Position numbers and translations under genes: made by a program
Assembly (NCBI GenBank): GCA_002399565.1
Contig: DHDW01000003.1
Coordinates: 1-45,370 of the forward strand
Direction of reading: 5' to 3'
Origin: Bacteroidales bacterium UBA4866
Lineage (GTDB): Bacteria > Bacteroidota > Bacteroidia > Bacteroidales > P3
Length of the DNA stretch: 45,370 nt
Shown here: positions 1-7,617 of the stretch, in pieces
How the letters are laid out: the number at the start of each line of letters is the position of its first letter
Numbering within the stretch: the stretch's first letter is position 1
The notes under the pieces: generated by a model
What the model saw: only the letters and a program-made list of their open reading frames with translations
Database searches by the model: none
Told to the model about the DNA's origin: nothing

Positions 1-85
1 AAAACAATGCCATTGTTTTGCCAGAACAATGCCATTGTTTTAGTAAAACAATGCGGTTGTTTTTAGTAAACAATGCCATTGTTTT
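1..85. repeat. Array A: four dyad units at exact 22-bp spacing
   Basis: Four copies of an odd-length palindrome, best seen at 1-19 as AAAACAATG-C-CATTGTTTT. The dyad centres are at 10, 32, 54 and 76, so the spacing is exactly 22 bp. The second copy differs by one base in the left arm and the third has core TGCGG instead of TGCCA. The array starts at the window edge and may continue to the left. It lies about 280 bp before the promoter of the next gene. It is one of seven arrays of the same geometry in this window. Confidence 0.9.
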
Positions 86-361
86 GAGATTATCTTAAAG
101 TTTAGTCAGTTCGAAAGCTTATCTTTTGAGCTTATAGTATTGTTTTTTTAGGTTGTAAAGCTTGTTTTATTTCTCTTGTAAGAAGTTTAGGTTTTTCGCT
201 TTAAATAGTATTTATTTTCTAACTATAATTAAGGAGATTTTTAAGCAAATAGCATTGAAAGAGAAAAGGAAACTTCCTTAACAGAACAGCCCCAAGCTCC
301 TAATATTATTACATAGCAGAATAAAAGTTTGGAAATAAAATAGAAATATTTTCTCCTTATA
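86..361. other. Intergenic stretch without recognisable gene
   Basis: AT-rich sequence between repeat array A and the promoter at 362-392. I see no open reading frame with a credible signal, no RNA gene and no clear terminator here. Confidence 0.5.
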
Positions 362-392
362 TTTGCATGTTATAAATATGTTAGTATATTTG
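362..392 (+). promoter_or_regulatory. Bacteroidota-type promoter for the lipoprotein gene
   Basis: TTTG at 362-365, 19 bp, then TATATTTG at 385-392. This matches the Bacteroidota primary sigma consensus (TTTG, 19-21 bp, TAnnTTTG) exactly. Transcription should start near 398, leaving a leader of about 45-65 bases. Confidence 0.75.
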
Positions 393-462
393 TCGAGTTA
401 AACTATAATATTTTTTTATAACACGAATTAATTATTGATAAATGGAAAAGAGTTTTATTCCT

Positions 463-1152
463 ATGAAGAAATTACTAATTGTAATAGTAGCTTTATTTAT
501 TATTCCGTTATTATTTTCTTGTGAAGATAGCGACGAAGATATCATAACCTATTATGATACTTATATTGATGGTTATATTAAAGACTATCATACAGGAGAG
601 CCAGTTGTGGGTCTTGTATTTGATGCAAAATATTATACAAAAAACACGACAGGAGGTTGGTTTTCCCCAGATCCTTATTATGCTTTAAAAGTAGCTGTCT
701 CTAATGCTCAAGGCTACTATAAGATAAGAGTTCCTAAAGCATGGAATAATGAAGAAGTGCTACAGATAAGTGCAATACTAAGAGATGTTGAAAATTATAG
801 ATTTAATAGATACTCCTATCCTCTTGAAAAAGATTATTCATATGTAGAAGAAGGTCTTAAAACAAGAAGTAAAAGAGAAGTAGATATTAGACCAATTACT
901 TATGGATTTTTAAAGGTAATACTTCCTAAATCAAGTAATCAAGGTTGGCATATTGGACTATATCCTTATATTTATGAAACTCCTTATTATATACCTGAAT
1001 TCATAAATAGTGATACTTATAATGATTCACTAAATTATTTATTTATAAAAGTTCCAGTAGCCACAGGTATAATTAATAACGCAGGAACAGAAACTCAGTT
1101 CACAGTTAATAATCCAAGAGACACAACTATTCTTTATGTAAATATGGAATAA
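463..1152 (+). CDS. Lipoprotein with a carboxypeptidase-regulatory-like beta-sandwich domain
   Basis: Predicted exported lipoprotein of 229 residues. From the ATG at 463 it has a classic lipoprotein signal (Met-Lys-Lys, a hydrophobic stretch, then LLFSC as lipobox), followed by an acidic EDSDED stretch. An in-frame ATG at 442 would add seven residues ahead of the signal; I prefer 463 because the signal peptide then starts normally. The segment with IDGYIKDYHTGEPVVGL resembles the start of the carboxypeptidase-regulatory-like fold common in Bacteroidota surface proteins. The rest is beta-rich, with many tyrosines, and has no catalytic motif I recognise. The next gene starts six bases after the stop, so the two are probably co-transcribed. 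Function unknown; it may belong to the small radical-SAM-associated lipoproteins of Bacteroidales, but that is a guess. Confidence 0.8.
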   Translation: MKKLLIVIVALFIIPLLFSCEDSDEDIITYYDTYIDGYIKDYHTGEPVVGLVFDAKYYTKNTTGGWFSPDPYYALKVAVSNAQGYYKIRVPKAWNNEEVLQISAILRDVENYRFNRYSYPLEKDYSYVEEGLKTRSKREVDIRPITYGFLKVILPKSSNQGWHIGLYPYIYETPYYIPEFINSDTYNDSLNYLFIKVPVATGIINNAGTETQFTVNNPRDTTILYVNME

Positions 1153-1158
1153 TAAGAA

Positions 1159-2256
1159 ATGAAATTTATGAAAAGGACAATACTTATTTTATTCAGTTGC
1201 TTTGTTTCCATTAATTTGTATTCTCAAGTAAATATGAATAAATTTATTGAGATTAGATGTGATAAATATGCTGAATTCTCTGTTAATCTTGCTGCTGACT
1301 CATCAAATACTAAGGTAATATTTAAGAATGGAAATTTGAATCAACCTATGACAATACAGACGGCATTAGGTTATTCTCCATCTTATACTTCAGTTGCAAG
1401 AGATACTATTTTAAGAATATATGGTGATGTTACGCAAATAGAATTTAGAGGACAAGATTATTTTTCTTATAGATTTATTACAGATAGCAATACATCTTTA
1501 AATCAAATGTTTTTACAACGCTTAGGCCTTAAAAATATTGATTTAAAGAATTTAACTGCTTTAAGATATCTTCATTTATATGCTTGTAGGCTTGATAGTA
1601 TTGATGTAAGTAATTTGACGAATTTAGAATATCTTGATGTTTCAATAAATGAGAACTTAAAAAGACTTGATTTAAGAGGATTAACAAAATTACATTCATT
1701 ATTTCTCTTTAGCACAGGAGTATCAGAACTTAGAATAGAAGGATTAACCAAGATAAACACGATATATTGTCATAATACGAAACTTTCAAGTATGGGCTTT
1801 GATTCTCTTTTCTGTGCTTTGCCTGAGTATTCAGATGATAACTATGGATATATGGTTGTAGTATATGATTCAACTTGGCCAGATTATCAAAGATTTATGG
1901 CTTCCAATTCACAAAATGCAATATCTAAGAATTGGATTGTCCGTAATAGATCTTTTGAAGTGCTTCCTCCAACCAATGGAACATTTGATTGTAGTTCAAT
2001 TGGGATGGATGATATTGAATTTAATTTTGTTGAAGCAAAGGTTTATCCTAATCCTGCAATTGATTATTTAAGCATTGAAACAAAGGAAATGGTTCAAAGG
2101 CTTGAAGTCTATGATGCTTTAGGGAGAAGGGCTGTATCTAAAAATCCAAACCAAAATAATTTCTCCCTTGATATTTCAAATCTTGAAAAAGGAATTTATA
2201 TTATAAAACTCCTAACCAAAGAAGGGATTGGTAGCTATAAGATAGTTAAGAATTAA
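1159..2256 (+). CDS. Leucine-rich-repeat protein with type IX secretion C-terminal domain
   Basis: Exported protein of 365 residues. It starts with a Sec signal peptide ending near NLYSQ (a second ATG at 1168 is equally possible). The middle carries several leucine-rich repeats of about 21 residues (LTALRYLHLYACRLDSIDVS, LTNLEYLDVSINENLKRLDL, LTKLHSLFLFSTGVSELRIE). The C-terminal 75 residues form a type A type IX sorting domain: VYPNPAIDYLSIE, then LEVYDALGRRAV, then LDISNLEKGIYIIKL. Such proteins are carried to the cell surface by the PorSS machinery and usually released or anchored to A-type LPS. The repeats suggest a binding or adhesion role, with no evidence for a ligand. It follows the lipoprotein gene by six bases. 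Array B lies just after its stop. Confidence 0.9.
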   Translation: MKFMKRTILILFSCFVSINLYSQVNMNKFIEIRCDKYAEFSVNLAADSSNTKVIFKNGNLNQPMTIQTALGYSPSYTSVARDTILRIYGDVTQIEFRGQDYFSYRFITDSNTSLNQMFLQRLGLKNIDLKNLTALRYLHLYACRLDSIDVSNLTNLEYLDVSINENLKRLDLRGLTKLHSLFLFSTGVSELRIEGLTKINTIYCHNTKLSSMGFDSLFCALPEYSDDNYGYMVVVYDSTWPDYQRFMASNSQNAISKNWIVRNRSFEVLPPTNGTFDCSSIGMDDIEFNFVEAKVYPNPAIDYLSIETKEMVQRLEVYDALGRRAVSKNPNQNNFSLDISNLEKGIYIIKLLTKEGIGSYKIVKN

Positions 2257-2321
2257 ATCAAAGAAGAGATATAAAATTTAAGAATCATTAACATATAAAA
2301 AGCTTAATCAAGCCAAACATT

Positions 2322-2452
2322 TCGTTTTACGGTGTAAAATGAGTTGTAAAACGGCGTAATACAATCTGTTTTACGCCCTAAAACACCACTGTAAAACGCC
2401 GTAAAACGAGTTGTAATACGGCGTAAAACAAGTTGTAATAGGCTGTAAAACG
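2322..2452. repeat. Array B: six dyad units at 22-23 bp spacing
   Basis: Six variants of a unit such as GTAAAACGGCGTAATAC or GTTTTACGCCCTAAAAC. The core is ACG-S-CGT or a close variant. The centres are near 2332, 2354, 2376, 2399, 2421 and 2443, giving steps of 22, 22, 23, 22 and 22 bp. The arms switch between TTTTACG and AAAACG types while the central dyad is kept in most copies. The array starts 65 bp after the preceding stop codon and ends about 100 bp before the promoter element of the next gene. Confidence 0.85.
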
Positions 2453-2550
2453 AAAACCATGATTTTCTATTGTTAAATTTATTAACAAATTGCTATTGTA
2501 AATATTCAGATTTTTGATAGTAGAATTTCTTTTGTTTTCTAACTTATCAT

Positions 2551-2558
2551 TATATTTG
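2551..2558 (+). promoter_or_regulatory. Probable -7 promoter element of the nucleoside phosphorylase gene
   Basis: TATATTTG fits TAnnTTTG and lies 30 bases before the start codon. The nearest TTTG (2531-2534) is only 16 bp upstream, shorter than usual, so the -33 part is uncertain. Confidence 0.5.
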
Positions 2559-2588
2559 CAGGTAGTTTAACTCTTAGAATTTTATTGT

Positions 2589-3464
2589 ATGGAAAACAAA
2601 TTAGCAGCTTCGGAACTTACATTGGCTAAGGATGGAAGTCTTTATCATATTCACTTGAAACCTCATCAGCTTTATGATAATATAATATTGGTTGGCGACC
2701 CTCAAAGGGTGGAAATGGTTTCAAATCATTTTGACTCAATAGATTTTAAAACCTCCAACAGAGAGATATTTGTATGTTCTGGAAAGTTTAATGGTGTTGG
2801 TGTTACTGTCCTCTCCACAGGAATGGGGGTAGATAATATTGATATTGTTTTAACTGAATTGGACGCTTGTGCAAATATTAACTTGCAAACAAGGGAGTTT
2901 AATAATGAACAAAGGAAATTAAATATTGTTCGCTTGGGTACTTGTGGCTCTTTGCAGAAAGATGTTGCTTGTGGAGAATATGTTGTTTCCAAATATGTTG
3001 TAGGAATTGATGGAATAATGTATTTCTATAAAAATAAAGAAGGTGTTATTGATGAAAATCTAACTCAAAGCTTTATTTCTTTTATGAATTGGGATAATTC
3101 TTTACCTAAACCTTATGGCGTGGAATGTTCTGACTTGCTTTTGGATAAACTTGCTTTTGATATGACAAAAGGGATTACCATTACTTCACCTGGCTTCTAT
3201 GGTCCACAAGGAAGACAAATACGTTTGCCACTTGCTTTCTCGCAAATTAATGAAAGGCTTTCTATGTTTTCTTTTAAAGAATTTAAGGCTACAAACTACG
3301 AAATGGAAACTTCCGCTCTTTATTGTCTGGGAAAGAATTTAGGGCATAATTGTCTTACTGTTTGTTTGGTTATAGCAAATAGGATGGAGGGCAGCTTTTT
3401 GGAAAGCTACCATAAGGAAATGGATGATTTGATAAAAATAATTTTGAAAAGAATATGCGGTTAA
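2589..3464 (+). CDS. Nucleoside phosphorylase, uridine phosphorylase type
   Basis: Cytoplasmic enzyme of 291 residues of the PNP/UDP phosphorylase family, which splits a nucleoside with phosphate into free base and (deoxy)ribose 1-phosphate. Family motifs visible: GDPQR at 36-40 (phosphate binding), LSTGMGVDN near 75-83, RLGTCG at 115-120, FYGPQGR at 201-207, and NYEMETS at 234-240 around the conserved ribose-binding ExE/M region. The FYGPQGR segment and the length fit the Bacteroidota uridine phosphorylase-like group better than purine phosphorylases, but substrate choice cannot be fixed by reading alone. A small hairpin at 3489-3504 and 79 bases separate it from the next gene, so they may or may not be one transcript. 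Confidence 0.9.
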   Translation: MENKLAASELTLAKDGSLYHIHLKPHQLYDNIILVGDPQRVEMVSNHFDSIDFKTSNREIFVCSGKFNGVGVTVLSTGMGVDNIDIVLTELDACANINLQTREFNNEQRKLNIVRLGTCGSLQKDVACGEYVVSKYVVGIDGIMYFYKNKEGVIDENLTQSFISFMNWDNSLPKPYGVECSDLLLDKLAFDMTKGITITSPGFYGPQGRQIRLPLAFSQINERLSMFSFKEFKATNYEMETSALYCLGKNLGHNCLTVCLVIANRMEGSFLESYHKEMDDLIKIILKRICG

Positions 3465-3488
3465 AAAAATATTAATTATTTTTGTGGA

Positions 3489-3504
3489 CGCTTTCAATAA
3501 AGCG
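3489..3504 (+). terminator. Small hairpin between phosphorylase and flavoprotein genes
   Basis: CGCTTT-CAAT-AAAGCG, a perfect 6-bp stem with a 4-base loop. No run of T follows it, so it may be only a weak terminator or an RNA-stabilising hairpin. Confidence 0.35.
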
Positions 3505-3543
3505 CATAATAATTAACTTATAATTAACCTAAAATTTTAACAG

Positions 3544-6500
3544 ATGTTCAAAATTACCTCTCATCCTATCCTTGAGATTCCTAAGGATAATGTAACCTCA
3601 TTTAAGTTTAATGGCATAGAAATAAAGGGACAAAAAGACTTTACAATAGCTGCAGCCCTTCACCAATCTGGCTATCCAGTACATTCACATTCCATAGAAG
3701 GAAGAAATCGTTCCCTTGCCTGTGGTATAGGAAAATGTGGAGCATGTGAAATGCTTGTCGATGGAGTAGTAAGAAGAATATGTATTACTAAGGTCAATGG
3801 TGTAAAAGAGGTAAGCGAGATACCTAAGAACTTCTTAGCCGAAAAGAAAATATCCAACCAAACAGATACAAAAATCTATAAGACGCAAGTTTTAATAGTA
3901 GGAGCAGGACCAGCAGGACTTGCAGTAAGAGAACAATTAAACAAGTTAGGAATAAATAATCTTGTTGTTGACTCCAACGATAAGATAGGAGGACAATTCC
4001 TAATGCAAACTCACCAATTCTTCTTCTTTGAACAAGAGCAACGCTTTGGAGGAATGAGAGGATTTGATATAGCAAAGACCTTAGCAGGCGAGGATCATGA
4101 AGGAATATTTTTAAACTCCTCTGTTTGGGATATACTTGAGGGCAAGCGAGTAGGGATGAAGAATATAGAAACAGGAGAAATATTCTATATAGACTCAGAG
4201 CACTTCGTTGTGGCAACAGGTGCAGTGCCATTTATGCCAGTATTCAAGAACGACGATATGCCAGGAGTATATACCGCTGCCGTATTCCAAAAGATGATGA
4301 ACTCAGAGCTAACCCTCTTAGGGAAAAAGGTTTTGACAGTGGGAGCAGGGAATATAGGCTATCTAACATCCTACCAAGCAATGCAGGCAGGAGCAAAGGT
4401 TGTGGCAATACTCGAGGCAATGCCAAAAGAAGGAGGATTCCCTGTCCAAGCCAATAGAATTCGACGTCTAAGCATACCAATAATGACTTCAACAATACTA
4501 CTTGAGGCAATCCCAAATGACGATAATACAGGAATAAAAGGAGCAATAATTGCAGACTGCGAAAACTTCAAGCCAATTCCAGGCACAGAAAGACTAATAG
4601 AAGATATAGATATAATTAATGTCTGCACAGGCTTAATACCAGACAACAACCTCCTTATGAAGGGTAACGAACTCTTTGGCAAAAGCTGTCATGGAGTAGG
4701 CGATGCAGTAAGAATTGGAGAGGGAACCTCTGCCGTTCTTCGAGGAAAACAATGTGCCTACGAGATAGCAATGGCAAACAATGTAAGAGTAGACTACGAT
4801 GAATACCTAAGGGTAAGCAAGGAATATATCGATTCTCAACAACACCCCTTTAGAGTATTGGAAGAACCATTTGCTCCAGATAAAGAGAGAATGGAGAAAC
4901 GTAGCTTTGTGCAAATAGATTGCCTATATGGATTTGCATGTAACCCATGTCAGTTTGCTTGTAAATATGGAGCAATAACCAAGAGCTCAACCTCAACAGT
5001 ACCAAAGATAGACTTCGATAAATGTATAGGTTGTATGGACTGCGTAACACGTTGTCCAGGATTAGCAATATTTGGTTTCAACACCAAGAAGAAACAAGTC
5101 TTTCTACCATTTGAATATGAAGTAAAGGAAGGAATAGATGTTGTTCTTGTGGATAATAATGGCAAGAGGCTTGGAATGGGAAATATTGAGGCAATAAAGA
5201 AGAATGCCAATAAGACCAATTTTGCAAGAATAAATATCACCTCACTAATTTCTGAGGATATAGATATGCTAAAGATTAGGGGATTCCTTGTACCAGAAAA
5301 TGTTCCAGAAGAAATACATACTCGTAAGGCAGAAGAGGATGTGGCAAAGAGCTTTGTTTGCCATTGCGAAGATATAACGGTTGAAGACCTATTAAAGGTA
5401 ATAGGCGATAGAAAGACCATAACGGTTGATGAGCTAAAACATACTACACGTATAGCAATGGGAGACTGTAGAGGAAAACGTTGCGTGCCAAGAGCAAAAC
5501 AAATCCTTCGTTCCTATGGCGTTGAGGTAACAGAAGATGCAACCCCAAGAGGACCACTATCCACACAGCTAACAATGGGAGAGCTAAGAAAAGAGGCACA
5601 TGAGAATATACTTTCAAGAACATTTATAGCATATAATCACACAGTAATAAAGGTAAACAGTCTTATTGCAGGAGGAGGTATAGCAGGTTCCTCACTCTAT
5701 CGTTATATGGCAGAGGCAGGGATGAAACCACTCTTGATAAACTCCGAGAGAGGAGCATCGTGGAGGAATATTGCAGGAGGACGTCCAGCCTTTTCCAACC
5801 CAGAGCTTGCCGATATAGCAAAGCATAACCACGAAATGTTTATAGAGCTAAACAAGGTTTCCAAGATAGACTACTTCCCAACTCGTTATGTAAACCTTGC
5901 ACACGACGAGGCATCATATAAGGGTTTGGAAGCAGCAATGGGTTGGTCTGATGCCTATATGGTATCGCCAAAAGACTTCCAAAAAGAGATTTCTCCATAC
6001 TTCAATAAGGAAAATAAAAACTATATTGCAGCACAGATAACCAACGACTGTTGGCAGGCTACACCAGGCAAGGCAATAGACCTTTTGAGGAATATTGGAA
6101 CAAACGCAGGGGGAGAAATACTTGAGTCGGCAAAGCTTGTAGAATTATATAAGACAGGCAACGAATACCACGCCTTAGTTCTTACAAAAGAAAATCAATA
6201 CATAGACTATGTAACCGAAATCTTCATAAATGCATTAGGTTTTAACTCCTCAGCCTTTGCCTCAAAGTTAGGAATAGAGACAGGCCTCTTCCCAGTAAAG
6301 CACCAAGCCTTTATCACCAAGCGTATGCCTCTATTAGGAAAGAATGGAGACGGATTAGATATGGTAATAGATCGCCGTCACTACAAAGGATTCTCCGCAG
6401 TATATGGGCAACAACTAAGAGAAACAGGTCAGATAATAGGATGTGCCTCACCAGCCTTCGACGCTCAAGAATCCAAAAGCAATAGGAAGGTAAACAGCGT

Positions 6501-6777
6501 AGAATTTATGGGCATAGCCTCCGAAGTCTTCTCCGACTGGATACCAGAACTAAAGAATATCAGCTTCCAAGCTGTATGGTCAGGCTACTACACAGAGCCA
6601 CGCTATATAGTAGACCCAGAATTAGGACTATTCACAGGACTAAGAGGACATGGATTTATGCTTAGCCAATACTTAGCCAAACTATACGTCGACAAACTTC
6701 AAGGACGCCCAGTACCAGAATATTTCGACAAGCTAAAACTAAAAGGAGAAGGAATAGCAGAAACAGCACTTAAATAA
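3544..6777 (+). CDS. Multidomain iron-sulfur flavoprotein resembling fused HcnA-HcnB-HcnC
   Basis: A 1077-residue protein with five parts. Residues about 15-90: [2Fe-2S] ferredoxin-like domain with C60, C65, C68 and C80, as in HcnA. Residues 113-430: pyridine-nucleotide-disulfide oxidoreductase fold with FAD motif GAGPAG at 120-125 and a second dinucleotide motif GAGNIG at 267-272. Residues 455-510: two [4Fe-4S] clusters (C460, C466, C469, C473; then C494, C497, C500, C504-Pro). Residues 600-660: BFD-like [2Fe-2S] domain with C606, C608, C642 and C647. Residues 705-1077: amino-acid-oxidase-type FAD domain with GGGIAG at 710-715. HcnABC, opine and hydroxyproline dehydrogenase complexes carry the first, second, fourth and last parts on separate chains; here they form one chain with an added two-cluster ferredoxin. 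Likely role (inference): oxidation of an amino or imino acid at the C-terminal flavin, with electrons passed to NAD(P) or a ferredoxin. No signal peptide, so cytoplasmic. The gene is single and ends in a strong terminator. It uses ATA for Ile and GCA/GGA far more than its neighbours. Confidence 0.85.
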   Translation: MFKITSHPILEIPKDNVTSFKFNGIEIKGQKDFTIAAALHQSGYPVHSHSIEGRNRSLACGIGKCGACEMLVDGVVRRICITKVNGVKEVSEIPKNFLAEKKISNQTDTKIYKTQVLIVGAGPAGLAVREQLNKLGINNLVVDSNDKIGGQFLMQTHQFFFFEQEQRFGGMRGFDIAKTLAGEDHEGIFLNSSVWDILEGKRVGMKNIETGEIFYIDSEHFVVATGAVPFMPVFKNDDMPGVYTAAVFQKMMNSELTLLGKKVLTVGAGNIGYLTSYQAMQAGAKVVAILEAMPKEGGFPVQANRIRRLSIPIMTSTILLEAIPNDDNTGIKGAIIADCENFKPIPGTERLIEDIDIINVCTGLIPDNNLLMKGNELFGKSCHGVGDAVRIGEGTSAVLRGKQCAYEIAMANNVRVDYDEYLRVSKEYIDSQQHPFRVLEEPFAPDKERMEKRSFVQIDCLYGFACNPCQFACKYGAITKSSTSTVPKIDFDKCIGCMDCVTRCPGLAIFGFNTKKKQVFLPFEYEVKEGIDVVLVDNNGKRLGMGNIEAIKKNANKTNFARINITSLISEDIDMLKIRGFLVPENVPEEIHTRKAEEDVAKSFVCHCEDITVEDLLKVIGDRKTITVDELKHTTRIAMGDCRGKRCVPRAKQILRSYGVEVTEDATPRGPLSTQLTMGELRKEAHENILSRTFIAYNHTVIKVNSLIAGGGIAGSSLYRYMAEAGMKPLLINSERGASWRNIAGGRPAFSNPELADIAKHNHEMFIELNKVSKIDYFPTRYVNLAHDEASYKGLEAAMGWSDAYMVSPKDFQKEISPYFNKENKNYIAAQITNDCWQATPGKAIDLLRNIGTNAGGEILESAKLVELYKTGNEYHALVLTKENQYIDYVTEIFINALGFNSSAFASKLGIETGLFPVKHQAFITKRMPLLGKNGDGLDMVIDRRHYKGFSAVYGQQLRETGQIIGCASPAFDAQESKSNRKVNSVEFMGIASEVFSDWIPELKNISFQAVWSGYYTEPRYIVDPELGLFTGLRGHGFMLSQYLAKLYVDKLQGRPVPEYFDKLKLKGEGIAETALK

Positions 6778-6830
6778 TAATAATCTTTAATATTAACTTT
6801 TGGACATTACTTATACATTGTCCATAAACA

Positions 6831-6870
6831 AAAACGAGGATACATTTTATAGAGTCCTCGTTTTCTTTTT
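6831..6870 (+). terminator. Strong Rho-independent terminator after the flavoprotein gene
   Basis: Stem AAAACGAGGA (6831-6840) pairs with TCCTCGTTTT (6855-6864), a 10-bp stem with a 14-base loop, followed by C and a T run. A separate six-base inverted repeat, TGGACA at 6801-6806 and TGTCCA at 6819-6824, lies just before it. Confidence 0.85.
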
Positions 6871-6910
6871 TAATAGAAATAAGTTATATATTTCCTATAT
6901 AATTCCTCAA

Positions 6911-7078
6911 CTATTTCCCAATAATTATCTGTCCACTAATAGTTTTCCCATTAATAGAAACATTATATCTATAAGTTCCTGAACTTATAGAAGAAACATC
7001 TATCCTATTTCCTTTCATAGCTTTTAGTCTCTCTTATTTTACAATTCTTCCTTGCATATCATTAACTTAATATCTAAA
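6911..7078 (-). pseudogene. Decayed C-terminal fragment of a type IX secreted protein
   Basis: Read on the minus strand, one frame gives VNDMQGRIVK, a stop, then ERLKAMKGNRIDVSSISSG and TYRYNVSINGKTISGQIIIGK in two consecutive pieces before the final stop at 6911. This is the usual end of a type IX sorting domain: D-x-x-G-R, then hydrophobic-ss-G-x-Y, then the last beta strands. There are stops in frame at the TTA complement near 7036 and just before VND. No body or signal peptide is visible upstream, so only the tail of the gene remains. It lies on the same strand as the lipoprotein operon that ends at 7135, about 60 bases downstream of it. Confidence 0.75.
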
Positions 7079-7134
7079 CAATAAAAAGCTATATGTTATC
7101 TAAACTAAATATCAATTAACTCCTTATCTATAAA

Positions 7135-7617
7135 TCATTGCAATATAAATTCTTCAAAATTATATTTTCTTATTTCTTTATTCTTCATAACAAAAATTAT
7201 TGGATTTCCAATTACAGATATTTTTTCCCCGAATAATGAAATATATTTACCATTAAGTTTATCTGAATAATAAACATTGGCTAATTGTGGGAAATATTCT
7301 TTAGAAATGTTATAATAATTTTTCCTAATAGATACAGTTTCTATATTTTCTTTTGTATCAATTGCAATAATGTTAATGACTATACTAGTATCATTATAAA
7401 AATTATTTTTCAAAATATAATCTTGTGTTTCTTTATAGCATTGGTGGCAACTTTGTGTTGATAAGACGATAAAATAATTTATTTTTGACCTATCAATTAC
7501 TACATTTTGACCTTTTAAATTAATAAGCTTTGTTGAAGAAATTCTTGTATTAGAACAAGAAAAAATAATTCCTAATTGAAGTAATATCAATAATATTATC
7601 TTATTTATTTTATCCAT
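7135..7617 (-). CDS. Thioredoxin-fold lipoprotein
   Basis: Predicted lipid-anchored periplasmic protein of 160 residues. The ATG at 7617 gives a normal lipoprotein signal (MDKINKIILLILLQLG, then IIFSC as lipobox). The in-frame ATG at 7641 would put eight charged residues ahead of it. A thioredoxin-like fold is suggested by a beta strand followed by SCHQC (a CxxC redox site) and a later GNPIIFV strand with the proline expected near the active site. Such proteins often supply or accept electrons for periplasmic thiol chemistry; the substrate is unknown. The start overlaps the end of the upstream beta-propeller-like gene by 13 bases, which suggests translational coupling. It is the last gene of a four-gene minus-strand set. 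Confidence 0.75.
   Translation of the reverse strand: MDKINKIILLILLQLGIIFSCSNTRISSTKLINLKGQNVVIDRSKINYFIVLSTQSCHQCYKETQDYILKNNFYNDTSIVINIIAIDTKENIETVSIRKNYYNISKEYFPQLANVYYSDKLNGKYISLFGEKISVIGNPIIFVMKNKEIRKYNFEEFILQ

Noticed and set aside
1..85. The dyad arrays as CRISPR arrays
   Set aside because: The repeats are palindromic, diverge within an array and leave only a few bases between units; there are no spacers of 30 or more bases and no cas genes in the window.
3824..4546. Long open frames on the minus strand inside the flavoprotein gene
   Set aside because: They are leucine-rich shadows of the coding strand, with no start context, no conserved motif and full overlap with a motif-complete gene.
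6800..6982. A 60-residue plus-strand frame after the flavoprotein gene
   Set aside because: It spans the terminator at 6831-6864 and overlaps the type IX remnant on the other strand; its translation shows no signal or motif.
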